Source of the DNA: an uncultured Clostridia bacterium
GTDB lineage: Bacteria; Bacillota; Clostridia; Oscillospirales; Acutalibacteraceae
DNA: 53,175 nt
Direction of reading: 5' to 3'
NCBI GenBank assembly: GCA_937901145.1
Contig: CALCHE010000069.1
Span: 1-53,175 of the forward strand
Of the stretch, positions 32,849 through 39,826 are shown one piece after another (position 1 is the stretch's first letter; every line of letters begins with the position of its first letter). The notes under the pieces were generated by a model that saw only the letters and a list, made by a program, of their open reading frames with translations, searched no databases and was not told the origin of the DNA. A program made the translations under genes and the position numbers.

Positions 32849-34420
32849 ATGGTTTTTACAGCTTCAGTTATTATCTGTACTGTGCTTTTTGTGGTAAGTA
32901 CAGTTATGTGCCTTATCGATTCGATGCACTTTTTTCAGCTTAATTCCTACCGCTTTGATACACACACCAAATGGATAAGAGAAAACACACGCAAATATTT
33001 TCCGCACGCTGTGCTTTCGGTTTTAGCTCTTATAGCTGTTTTTCTCGAAATTCCCGGTCAGTTCAAGCTCTATGCCTGTGCCGTGATTTTCGCTCTTGCC
33101 TGCCCGGCAGAAAAGCCGAAAAAGGCTAAAAAGCCTCTCGTTTACACTGCGAGAGTAAAGAGAATGCTTACCACTCTGTCTGTTCTGATTGCTTTCTTTA
33201 TGGGTGCAGGTGCTTCCTTCATCAGCAGCTCGCACATTACCGTTTATCTGCTTATCCTCACTTTAGTCTACACTCTTGCTCCTGTGCTTGTACTTTTGGC
33301 AAATCTCATCAATAAGCCTATGGAGCTTTCCATCAATAACGGCTACATCAAGGATGCGAAGAAGATTCTCCGCTCCTGTCCCGACCTTAAGATTATCGGT
33401 ATCACCGGCAGCTACGGCAAAACAAGCGTAAAATATTATCTCACTACTCTTCTCAGAGCCAAATATAATGTGCTTATGACTCCCGAAAGCTATAACACGC
33501 CTATGGGTGTAGTCAAGACAATCCGTGGCTCTCTGAAGGCTACCCACGAAATTTTCGTATGTGAAATGGGTGCCAAATGGGTAGGCGACATCAAAGAGCT
33601 CTGCGACATCGTACATCCTCATCACGGTGTTATTACTTCCATCGGACCTCAGCATCTCGAGTCCTTCAAAACTCTCGATGCAGTCAAAAACACTAAGTTC
33701 GAGCTTTCCGATTCTCTTCCCGAGGGCGGTATGCTCTTCCTTAACGCAGACGATGAAAACATAAAGGCACACGGCAGTAACCGTCCCTTCATCTCCTACA
33801 GCATCGATGCAGAAGCAGACTACAGAGCTTTCGACATTTCCGTAAGTGAGAGAGGCACCACCTTCTCCGTAAAAGCTCCCGACGGTGAAAACGAGCAGTT
33901 CTCTACCAAGCTTATCGGCAGACATAATGTGCTCAATATCGTAGGTGCAATCGCTATCAGCCATAAAATGGGTATCTCTCTTAAGGAGCTTAAGGGTCAG
34001 GTTCGCCGTCTCGAGGGTGTTCCCCACCGTCTCCAGCTTTCCGACAGAGGCGATATGACCATTATCGACGATGCCTATAACTCAAACCCCAGCGGTACAA
34101 AGGCAGCACTCGAAGCACTCAGCCTTTTCGACGGCTACAAAATTCTTGTCACTCCCGGTATGGTAGAGCTCGGTGCTAAGCAGAACGAGCTTAACCGTGA
34201 GTTCGGCAGAAATGCCGCTAAGGTCTGCGACTATGTGGTTTTAGTCGGTCAGAAGCAGGCTGTGCCTATCAAGGCAGGTCTTACAGACGAAGAATATGAC
34301 GAAAGTAAAATCTTCGTAGCAAATACTATCGAAGAGGCTCTTTCTCACGTATATGCTATAAACAGTGAAGGCAGAAAAAAGATAGTTCTTTTAGAAAATG
34401 ACCTTCCCGATAACTATTAA
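32849..34420 (+). CDS. murF: MurF-type Mur ligase with an N-terminal membrane domain
   Basis: A 523-residue ligase. Residues 1-155 hold about four hydrophobic helices (1-22, 53-67, 73-85, 108-150) and replace the usual UDP-sugar-binding N-terminal Mur domain. Residues 156-523 are the ATP-dependent Mur ligase: P-loop GSYGKTS (187-193), EMGA (about 236-239), IGPQHLE, GRHNVLNIVGAIA and IIDDAYNSNPSG. The DDAYNSNP phrase and the Ddl neighbour point to MurF, which adds D-Ala-D-Ala to UDP-MurNAc-tripeptide. Ddl follows 18 nt later. Membrane-fused MurF versions occur in Clostridia, but the missing sugar-binding domain makes the exact substrate an inference. Confidence 0.85.
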   Translation: MVFTASVIICTVLFVVSTVMCLIDSMHFFQLNSYRFDTHTKWIRENTRKYFPHAVLSVLALIAVFLEIPGQFKLYACAVIFALACPAEKPKKAKKPLVYTARVKRMLTTLSVLIAFFMGAGASFISSSHITVYLLILTLVYTLAPVLVLLANLINKPMELSINNGYIKDAKKILRSCPDLKIIGITGSYGKTSVKYYLTTLLRAKYNVLMTPESYNTPMGVVKTIRGSLKATHEIFVCEMGAKWVGDIKELCDIVHPHHGVITSIGPQHLESFKTLDAVKNTKFELSDSLPEGGMLFLNADDENIKAHGSNRPFISYSIDAEADYRAFDISVSERGTTFSVKAPDGENEQFSTKLIGRHNVLNIVGAIAISHKMGISLKELKGQVRRLEGVPHRLQLSDRGDMTIIDDAYNSNPSGTKAALEALSLFDGYKILVTPGMVELGAKQNELNREFGRNAAKVCDYVVLVGQKQAVPIKAGLTDEEYDESKIFVANTIEEALSHVYAINSEGRKKIVLLENDLPDNY

Positions 34421-34438
34421 TCTTTTGAGGTGATAAAA

Positions 34439-35668
34439 ATGAAAACAAAGGTTGGCGTTTTTTTCGGCGGTAAGACCACAGAGCACGAAATCTCCGTTAT
34501 CTCCGCTATTCAGGCCATCGGTTACATTGACAGAGAAAAATACGATGTTATCCCCGTCTACATAAGCAAAAACAATGAATTTTATGTAGGTGAAAAAGTC
34601 GGTGACATCAGCGCTTATACAAATATCCCTGCCCTTTTAAAGGAAAGTCAGCGTGTTATTATGGTAAATGACGAGGGCAAGGCCAAGCTCATCAGATACC
34701 CTCAGAAAATGTTCGGCAAGCCCCTTTATGACTACATCGACATCGCTTTCCCCATCGTTCACGGCACCAATGTGGAGGACGGTACTCTCCAGGGCTTTTT
34801 ACAGATGATGGGCGTTCCCTATGTAGGCTGTGATGTTCTCTCCTCTGCAGTAGGTATGGATAAGTATGTGATGAAGACTGTCCTCAAGGATAACGGCATC
34901 CCTGTCCTCGACTGCAAATGCTACACATCAAATCAGTACGATGACGATGTGGATAAGCTCGTAGAAGAAATCGAAAAGGAAATCGGTTATCCCGTTATTG
35001 TAAAACCCGTGAATCTCGGCTCATCCATCGGTATTTCAAAGGCTGACGACAGAAACGAGCTTTACGATTCCCTTGAAACAGCCTTCGCTTATGCTACTAA
35101 GGTGCTTGTAGAAAGAGCTGTGCAGAACCTTAAGGAAATCAACTGCTCCGTTTTAGGTGACTACAGCAGTGCTGAGGCTTCCGAATGTGAAGAGCCTGTA
35201 TCCTCTGACAAGATACTCACCTTCGCTGAAAAGTACATCGGTGACGGCTCCTCTAAGGGTGCCAAGGGCGGCGTAAAATCCTCACCCTCAGGCAGCAAGG
35301 GTATGGCTACTCTCAAAAGAAAAATCCCTGCCGAAATCACACCCGAACAGAGAGACACAGTCCGCAAAATGGCTGTGGATGCTTTCAAGGTGCTCGGCTG
35401 CAGCGGTGTTTCCCGTATCGACTTTATGATGGACACAGCCACAGGCGAAATCTGGCTCAACGAAATCAACACCATTCCCGGTTCTCTCTCCTTCTATCTC
35501 TGGGAACCCATCGGTGTGAAATACACAGAGCTTCTGAACAGAATGATTTCTCTCTCTCTTAAAAGAGAAAGAGAGCAGGAAAACATCACCTTCTCCTTCG
35601 ACTCCAATGTTCTCCAGGGCGTAAAGCTCGGTGGCGGAGCAAAAGGAGCCAAGGGAAGCAAGATGTAA
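34439..35668 (+). CDS. ddl: D-alanine--D-alanine ligase
   Basis: A 409-residue ATP-grasp enzyme that joins two D-Ala molecules for peptidoglycan. Hallmarks are the opening VGVFFGGKTTEHEISVISA, FPIVHGTNVEDGTLQG (about 102-117), VKPVNLGSSIGISKA (about 188-202) and the C-terminal WLNEINTIPGSLSFY. It is longer than the usual 300-370 residues because of a Gly/Ser/Lys-rich insert (about 270-290) in the region before SKGMATL and a similar tail (GGGAKGAKGSKM) at the C-terminus. The ATG at 34439 is used because GAGGTGA lies just upstream; the in-frame GTG at 34430 is part of that site. It completes the hydrolase-MurF-Ddl unit. Confidence 0.93.
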   Translation: MKTKVGVFFGGKTTEHEISVISAIQAIGYIDREKYDVIPVYISKNNEFYVGEKVGDISAYTNIPALLKESQRVIMVNDEGKAKLIRYPQKMFGKPLYDYIDIAFPIVHGTNVEDGTLQGFLQMMGVPYVGCDVLSSAVGMDKYVMKTVLKDNGIPVLDCKCYTSNQYDDDVDKLVEEIEKEIGYPVIVKPVNLGSSIGISKADDRNELYDSLETAFAYATKVLVERAVQNLKEINCSVLGDYSSAEASECEEPVSSDKILTFAEKYIGDGSSKGAKGGVKSSPSGSKGMATLKRKIPAEITPEQRDTVRKMAVDAFKVLGCSGVSRIDFMMDTATGEIWLNEINTIPGSLSFYLWEPIGVKYTELLNRMISLSLKREREQENITFSFDSNVLQGVKLGGGAKGAKGSKM

Positions 35669-35781
35669 TCAATTCGCAAACCTCTCCGTCTGCTTCGCAT
35701 CCACCTCTCCTTTCAGGATAGGCAAATCGCGGGAAAGAGTTCGGAAAAAGAAGCAATTGACCGCCTCTTTTATGTTACATC

Positions 35782-35807
35782 GTAGGGACATGGCGTGCCG
35801 TGTCCGT
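35782..35807 (+). repeat. GTAGGG-headed palindromic repeat (copy 1)
   Basis: GTAGGG followed by a near-perfect palindrome: GGACATGGC pairs with GCCGTGTCC (35786-35805, one G-T pair). It is one of three such units in the window (see 35830-35855 and 51785-51807). The head is conserved while the stem sequence differs, as in REP-like families. The wider gap 35669-35927 holds these two units, a segment with weak hairpins that resembles degraded repeat sequence, and no gene that I can support. Confidence 0.6.
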
Positions 35808-35829
35808 AAAAAAGTACAACATTAATAAT

Positions 35830-35855
35830 GTAGGGCGGGATGACTCATCCCGCCG
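35830..35855 (+). repeat. GTAGGG-headed palindromic repeat (copy 2)
   Basis: GTAGGG overlaps a perfect 21-bp palindrome with a single central base (GGCGGGATGA at 35834-35843, TCATCCCGCC at 35845-35854). CGCTTTTT follows, so it may also act as the terminator of the Ddl transcript. Confidence 0.65.
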
Positions 35856-35891
35856 CTTTTTCATCGTACCGTATCCGTAAAAGCATAAATT

Positions 35892-35930
35892 AAGCACAGG
35901 AAAGACAAGTTCCTGTGCTTTTTGTTTTTA
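35892..35930 (+). terminator. Rho-independent terminator at the left edge of the accessory island
   Basis: A perfect 11-bp stem (AAGCACAGGAA at 35892-35902, TTCCTGTGCTT at 35910-35920) followed by TTTGTTTTT. A near-copy lies at 37549-37588 at the other end of the island. Confidence 0.8.
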
Positions 35931-36119
35931 TTCATTATCAGCTTTCTTTTCAAGTATTATCTCACCGTGCTTTTCTTCGAACTCTCTTATACACTGTCTG
36001 ATAAGATAAAGTATCTGTCCGTTTGCAGAACGACCCTCATATTTTGCGATATAATGAAGCTTGCCGTGAAGCTCGGGTTCTACCTCTATACCTAAATGCT
36101 TATTGTTTTTATTTCTCAT
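35928..36119 (-). CDS. Small ribbon-helix-helix-like DNA-binding protein
   Basis: A 63-residue basic/acidic protein. The pattern HLGIEVEPELHGKLHYIA, then GRSANGQILYLIRQCIREFE is that of Arc/CopG ribbon-helix-helix proteins: one beta strand followed by two helices, with a Ser/Ala-Asn-Gly turn between them. The ATG at 36119 with GGTGAT upstream is chosen. It reads divergently from the SLOG gene, with a paired GTATAC palindrome (36183-36207) between the two starts, which would be its natural operator. It could instead be an antitoxin-like or RNA-binding homologue. No toxin gene is directly beside it. Confidence 0.7.
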   Translation of the reverse strand: MRNKNNKHLGIEVEPELHGKLHYIAKYEGRSANGQILYLIRQCIREFEEKHGEIILEKKADNE

Positions 36120-36171
36120 AAATATCACCAAAAAAATCTTATTTTTAGTATATTTTAAGATTTTTTTATGT

Positions 36172-36207
36172 TATAATGTGCAAAGTATACTTGATTTAAG
36201 TATACCA
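36172..36207 (+). promoter_or_regulatory. Operator-like paired GTATAC palindrome next to a -10 box
   Basis: TATAAT (36172-36177) has only a weak -35 candidate (TATATT at 36149-36154). Immediately downstream GTATACTT (36185-36192) and AAGTATAC (36198-36205) form a perfect inverted repeat with a 5-nt loop. Each half is itself palindromic. It lies between the ribbon-helix-helix-like gene and the SLOG gene, where it could control both. Confidence 0.6.
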
Positions 36208-36229
36208 AATTTTGACAACAGGTGATATT

Positions 36230-36667
36230 ATGAAAATATGCACATTTTTCGGTGAGTCTGATGCTATTAAGGATATAAGATATGATTTAAAACAAGCGCT
36301 TATTGACCTTATAGAAAACAAGGGTGTTGCATTCTTCTTGGTAGGCAATGAAAATGACTTTGATAAAATTGTAAGAGCGGAACTGAAAATATTTTCCGAA
36401 GTATATCGCCACATTATGTACACAGTATTGGTTTGTGATACTCCCGATACGAAATTTGATCCTGAAGACATAAACGATTTAAATTTCTATCCCCTTTACG
36501 GAATGACAAAAGAAAAAATCTTTACTCCGGACGAACGGAACAAATGGATGATTAATAAATCACGGTATGTAATTACTTATGTTACAAAAACCGAAGGTTA
36601 TGCCCATAAATATAAATCATTTGCAGAAAAAAAGAAGAAAATAATAATTGAACTGTACAATAAATAA
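36230..36667 (+). CDS. SLOG-family protein (DUF1273/YpsA-like)
   Basis: A 145-residue cytosolic protein with a Rossmann-like SLOG pattern: MKICTFFGESDAI start, KGVAFFLVGNENDFDKIVRAELK (about 31-53) and the closing INKSRYVITYVTKTEGYAHKYKSFAEKKKKIIIEL. These match the Firmicute DUF1273/YpsA-type family, whose members are thought to bind nucleotide-derived ligands; its exact role is unknown. The ATG at 36230 follows AGGTGA. The sequence is AT-richer than the flanking chromosome. It is divergent from the ribbon-helix-helix-like gene and precedes the unknown 248-residue gene by about 120 nt. Confidence 0.78.
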   Translation: MKICTFFGESDAIKDIRYDLKQALIDLIENKGVAFFLVGNENDFDKIVRAELKIFSEVYRHIMYTVLVCDTPDTKFDPEDINDLNFYPLYGMTKEKIFTPDERNKWMINKSRYVITYVTKTEGYAHKYKSFAEKKKKIIIELYNK

Positions 36668-36727
36668 AGAGTTGTTTTAACGCAAAAAATCCATACACCC
36701 ACGAAAAAAGACGGCGGTATGCTTTTG

Positions 36728-36770
36728 TTGACATAGGCACATTTATGTAGTATCATTGTATATATACAAT
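36728..36770 (+). promoter_or_regulatory. Promoter with a perfect 16-bp palindrome at the start point
   Basis: TTGACA (36728-36733), 17-nt spacer and TATCAT (36751-36756). A perfect palindrome, ATTGTATATATACAAT, spans 36755-36770, overlapping the -10 box and start point. Its GTATA/TATAC core resembles the paired GTATAC site at 36185-36205, so a shared repressor is possible. Confidence 0.7.
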
Positions 36771-36790
36771 AGAGGCGGTGAGCAAGATAT

Positions 36791-37537
36791 ATGAAAACAT
36801 TTGCACAAAAGTATTGGCCTGAAGAAGACAAAAAAGCCGTAGCATATCAGCTGAATTTTGTGTCAATGGCATACAGTTACGGTGACTGCGTACACGAAGA
36901 TTATTTCAGACCTTGCTGTGAAAAGACAAAGTCTGTATCGGTGCATTATAAAGATTTTGAATTCCCGAAATCTAAAACTATATTAAGACCGTATCTTCAG
37001 CTTGACTGGTATTTTTATGCCGTTTCTGAGGAATTGAAAAATGCGATTATGGACTTTGGCATTGATGATAATGAAGAGGATGTTTTCAGACCGGTATGGA
37101 CGAAGAAGCACGATAAGCCTCTCTGTTATTCCATAGAGCCAAAGCATATCATAAAGCCGATAGCAAAAGAAAATAATTACGACACTAAAGTTATATGTGA
37201 AGAACATAATGTCGTTTGGGCGTTCAGAAAAAAAGACGATTATTCCGACAGAGAATATAACGGCAGCGGAAGACCCGTATACATATCGAAAGAAGCGACG
37301 GATGACTTTCATGATTTCAATTATACTTATGAATATTTCGGTCCGGGCGGATATTTGCTAAGAGATGTAATTGTGAGCAAAAGAATATATGATTTTATCA
37401 TAAGCCTGTATCCACGTGCTGAATTCAGACCGGTTCTTATTAAAGAAGAGCCGATAGAAACAGAAGAAATGAAGAAAAAGCGATTAAGACAAGAGCGTTT
37501 AAGAGAGTGGAGAGAATCTCTGAAAAACAAGGTATAA
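36791..37537 (+). CDS. Protein of unknown function, 248 residues
   Basis: I do not recognise this gene. It is cytosolic with no signal or membrane segment, rich in Tyr, Phe, Lys, Glu and Asp. A short Cys-Cys pair lies near residue 42 (FRPCCEK). Notable phrases are LQLDWYFYAVSEELKNAIMDFGI, FRPVWTKKHDKPLCYSI and GPGGYLLRDVIVSKRIYDFI. The C-terminal 35 residues are a highly charged helix (MKKKRLRQERLREWRESL). The general look resembles contact-dependent immunity or SUKH-like proteins, but no motif supports that. Its control region carries the palindrome at 36755-36770. A terminator (37549-37588) follows. Confidence 0.65.
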   Translation: MKTFAQKYWPEEDKKAVAYQLNFVSMAYSYGDCVHEDYFRPCCEKTKSVSVHYKDFEFPKSKTILRPYLQLDWYFYAVSEELKNAIMDFGIDDNEEDVFRPVWTKKHDKPLCYSIEPKHIIKPIAKENNYDTKVICEEHNVVWAFRKKDDYSDREYNGSGRPVYISKEATDDFHDFNYTYEYFGPGGYLLRDVIVSKRIYDFIISLYPRAEFRPVLIKEEPIETEEMKKKRLRQERLREWRESLKNKV

Positions 37538-37548
37538 TATAAAAGAAA

Positions 37549-37588
37549 AATAAGCACAGGACTGTTTTTCCTGTGCTTATTGTTTTGT
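37549..37588 (+). terminator. Rho-independent terminator at the right edge of the accessory island
   Basis: A perfect 13-bp stem (AATAAGCACAGGA at 37549-37561, TCCTGTGCTTATT at 37569-37581) followed by GTTTTG. Its stem core is the same as that of the terminator at 35892-35930. Confidence 0.85.
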
Positions 37589-37641
37589 AAATCTTCGGCA
37601 TATCACTTCTTATTTTCGAAATTTTTATCGACATTCTGCAT

Positions 37642-37938
37642 TCATATAAAGTGTTCTCTTTCCACCTTACCTTCATCGTCAAAGGTAACGCCTTCACCCT
37701 CTAAAAGTGCTCTCTGCACCTCTTCACCGCCGAAGGCAAAGCCCTTCGAAAGTCTGCCGTCAGAGAAAACCACTCTGTGACAGGGAATTTCTCCCGGTGC
37801 AGGGTTAGAATGAAGGGCGTAGCCTACCACTCTTGCCCAGCGTGGATTCCCCGCCATAAGTGCCACCTGTCCGTAGGAAGCTACCTTTCCCTTGGGTATT
37901 TCCTTCACCACAGCATAAATTTTTTCGAATGTGTTCAT
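37642..37938 (-). CDS. MGMT-family DNA repair or binding protein, C-terminal domain only
   Basis: A 98-residue protein covering just the methylated-DNA:protein cysteine methyltransferase fold. The helix-turn-helix region is VASYGQVALMAGNPRWARVVGYAL and the active-site motif IPCHRVV carries Cys53. Alkyltransferase-like proteins that only bind damage have Trp at this position, so a catalytic Cys here allows real dealkylation of O6-alkylguanine. The N-terminal domain of Ada/Ogt is absent. It starts 13 nt after the pyruvate kinase stop codon and lies in the same transcript, an unrelated pairing. Confidence 0.85.
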   Translation of the reverse strand: MNTFEKIYAVVKEIPKGKVASYGQVALMAGNPRWARVVGYALHSNPAPGEIPCHRVVFSDGRLSKGFAFGGEEVQRALLEGEGVTFDDEGKVEREHFI

Positions 37939-37951
37939 TAAATCAGATACC

Positions 37952-39370
37952 TTATTCTATGATTTCGATTTTAATGAGGCTCGTTTTACCTGATGTACCG
38001 CTGGTATCACCGCCTGTAATAACGATTTTATCATCCTTTTTCAAATGAAGCTGCTCTTCGGCTATCTTCTTTGCGATATAAAAAAGCACATCGGTAGAGG
38101 AATATCTTTCACACATAGCGGGTATAACACCCCAGGAAAGAGCAAGTCTTCTCCATGTTCTCTCATCGGTAGTAAGACCGAGAATGGGAACAGGTGAACG
38201 GAATCGGGATACCATACGTGCAGTCATTCCCGAAAGCGAGCAGGCAACTATAGCCTTAGCTTTAAGGTCGATAGCCATGGTACAGGATGAATGTGAAACC
38301 GCATCTGCTGCATTTCTTATCTCGAAGGAAGAGTTATTAAAACGCTTATTATAATGAATATTGCTTTCTGTGGTCTCTGCTATTTCAGCCATAGTCTTTA
38401 CTGCCTCGATGGGATATTTACCTGCGGCAGTTTCACCTGAGAGCATAATAGCACTCGTGTCGTCATAAACAGCATTTGCCACATCGGAAATCTCCGCTCT
38501 GGTAGGACGGGGATTGGAAATCATCGATTCGAGCATTTCCGTGGCGGTAATAACTCTTTTGCCGAGAAGACGGCATTTGGTTATGAGCTTTTTCTGAATG
38601 GCAGGAAGCATCTTAAAGGGTATTTCCACACCCATATCACCTCGTGCTATCATTATTCCGTCACATTCCTCGCAGATTTCCTCTATATTGTCACAGCCCG
38701 ACTGATTTTCGATTTTAGCGATAAGCTCGATATCACCGTCGGCACCGAGTGTTCTGAGATACTCGTGTACAGCCAGAAGATCCTTCTTTTCCGAAACGAA
38801 GGAACAGGCGATGAAGTCGACATCATTTTTCACGCCGAAGGCTATATCCTCTTTGTCCTGCTCGGAAAGATATTCCTGCTTCATTACCTTGCCGGGGAAG
38901 CTCATACTCTTTCTGTCAGAAAGCTCACCGCCGATTACCACATCACACTCTATTTCTGTACCGCTGATATTCACTACCTTAAAGGTGAGAAGTCCGTTGT
39001 TAAGCAGGATAGTATCCCCTACTGAAAGCTCATCGGGAAGATTCTCGTAGCTGACAGAAACTCTGCTTTCGTCTCCGATAATATCCTCCGTGGTAAAAAC
39101 AAACTTATCTCCGTCACGGAGGGTTATTTTTTTATCCCTGAAGGTTTTTATACGGTATTCGGGTCCCTTTGTATCGAGCATAATGGCAATAGGCATATTA
39201 AGCTCAGAACGCACCTTTTTGATAAGGTCTATTCTTCTCTGATGCTCCTCGTAGGTACCGTGTGAAAAGTTTAGTCTTGCCACATTCATACCCGCCTTAC
39301 ACAGGCCCTTCATTATTTCTTCGGTCTCACTTGCAGGACCGATAGTACATACTATTTTGGTTTTGCGCAT
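37952..39370 (-). CDS. pyk: Pyruvate kinase
   Basis: A 472-residue glycolytic enzyme converting phosphoenolpyruvate and ADP to pyruvate and ATP. Hallmarks are KIVCTIGPAS (residues 5-14), ARLNFSHGTYEEH (about 31-43), MLDTKGPE (about 65-72), IMIARGDMGVEIP (about 241-253) and TATEMLESM (about 271-279). It lacks the extra C-terminal PEP-utiliser domain seen in many Bacillus and some Clostridium enzymes. GGAGG upstream gives a strong start. It lies 30 nt after the NifX-like gene in the long minus-strand run, which links sugar entry genes to glycolysis. Confidence 0.97.
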   Translation of the reverse strand: MRKTKIVCTIGPASETEEIMKGLCKAGMNVARLNFSHGTYEEHQRRIDLIKKVRSELNMPIAIMLDTKGPEYRIKTFRDKKITLRDGDKFVFTTEDIIGDESRVSVSYENLPDELSVGDTILLNNGLLTFKVVNISGTEIECDVVIGGELSDRKSMSFPGKVMKQEYLSEQDKEDIAFGVKNDVDFIACSFVSEKKDLLAVHEYLRTLGADGDIELIAKIENQSGCDNIEEICEECDGIMIARGDMGVEIPFKMLPAIQKKLITKCRLLGKRVITATEMLESMISNPRPTRAEISDVANAVYDDTSAIMLSGETAAGKYPIEAVKTMAEIAETTESNIHYNKRFNNSSFEIRNAADAVSHSSCTMAIDLKAKAIVACSLSGMTARMVSRFRSPVPILGLTTDERTWRRLALSWGVIPAMCERYSSTDVLFYIAKKIAEEQLHLKKDDKIVITGGDTSGTSGKTSLIKIEIIE

Positions 39371-39400
39371 ATTTGCCTCCGACTTTTTCTCTGTTTTCCC

Positions 39401-39790
39401 TCAGTGATTACCGCAGCCGTGCTCTCCGCAGGTATGGCCTTCTCCATGCTCGTGGTCGTGATGGTCACATTTTACATCGGGATTATAGCGAAGAGAACCT
39501 GCGATGAAGCTTACCGCCGCCATATCTGCTGCACCCTGAACGCCGCCGTAAACCTTGATTCCTGCCTCAGCGAGAGCTGTCTGTGCACCGCCGCCGATAC
39601 CGCCGCAGATAACCACATCCACTCCCTGAGCAGAAAGGAAGCCTGCTAAGGCACCGTGTCCGCTACCGTTGGTATCAACTACTGTGGCTGACTTTACGGT
39701 GTCATTTTCCACCTCATAAATTTTAAACTGACTTGTGTGTCCGAAATGCTGAAAAACCTGTCCGTTTTCAAAAGTTACTGCTATTTTCAT
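39401..39790 (-). CDS. NifX/NifB-type cofactor-binding domain protein with His/Cys tail
   Basis: A 129-residue protein with the dinitrogenase iron-molybdenum cofactor biosynthesis fold. Seen motifs are MKIAVTFENGQVFQHFGHTSQFKIYEV, the central GVDVVICGGIGGGAQTAL and GVQGAADMAAVSF. The last 20 residues are rich in His and Cys (HDHEHGEGHTCGEHGCGNH, written here within the limit) and look like a metal-binding tail. Stand-alone members in anaerobes bind iron-sulfur clusters or metals with no nitrogen fixation; no nif gene is present here. It lies in the gap between a GPH transporter and pyruvate kinase with short spacers, in one direction. Confidence 0.85.
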   Translation of the reverse strand: MKIAVTFENGQVFQHFGHTSQFKIYEVENDTVKSATVVDTNGSGHGALAGFLSAQGVDVVICGGIGGGAQTALAEAGIKVYGGVQGAADMAAVSFIAGSLRYNPDVKCDHHDHEHGEGHTCGEHGCGNH

Positions 39791-39826
39791 TTTTATGTTC
39801 TCCTTTTTAAAGATTAATATGTATTT

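Noticed and set aside
35669..35781. Possible remnant gene between ddl and the REP-like repeats
   Set aside because: All frames are short. The text looks like repeat-type intergenic sequence with hairpins, and no ribosome site or conserved motif was found.
37642..37938. Alkyltransferase-like (non-catalytic) protein
   Set aside because: The active-site motif is PCHRV with Cys53, not the PWHRV form of the non-catalytic family.
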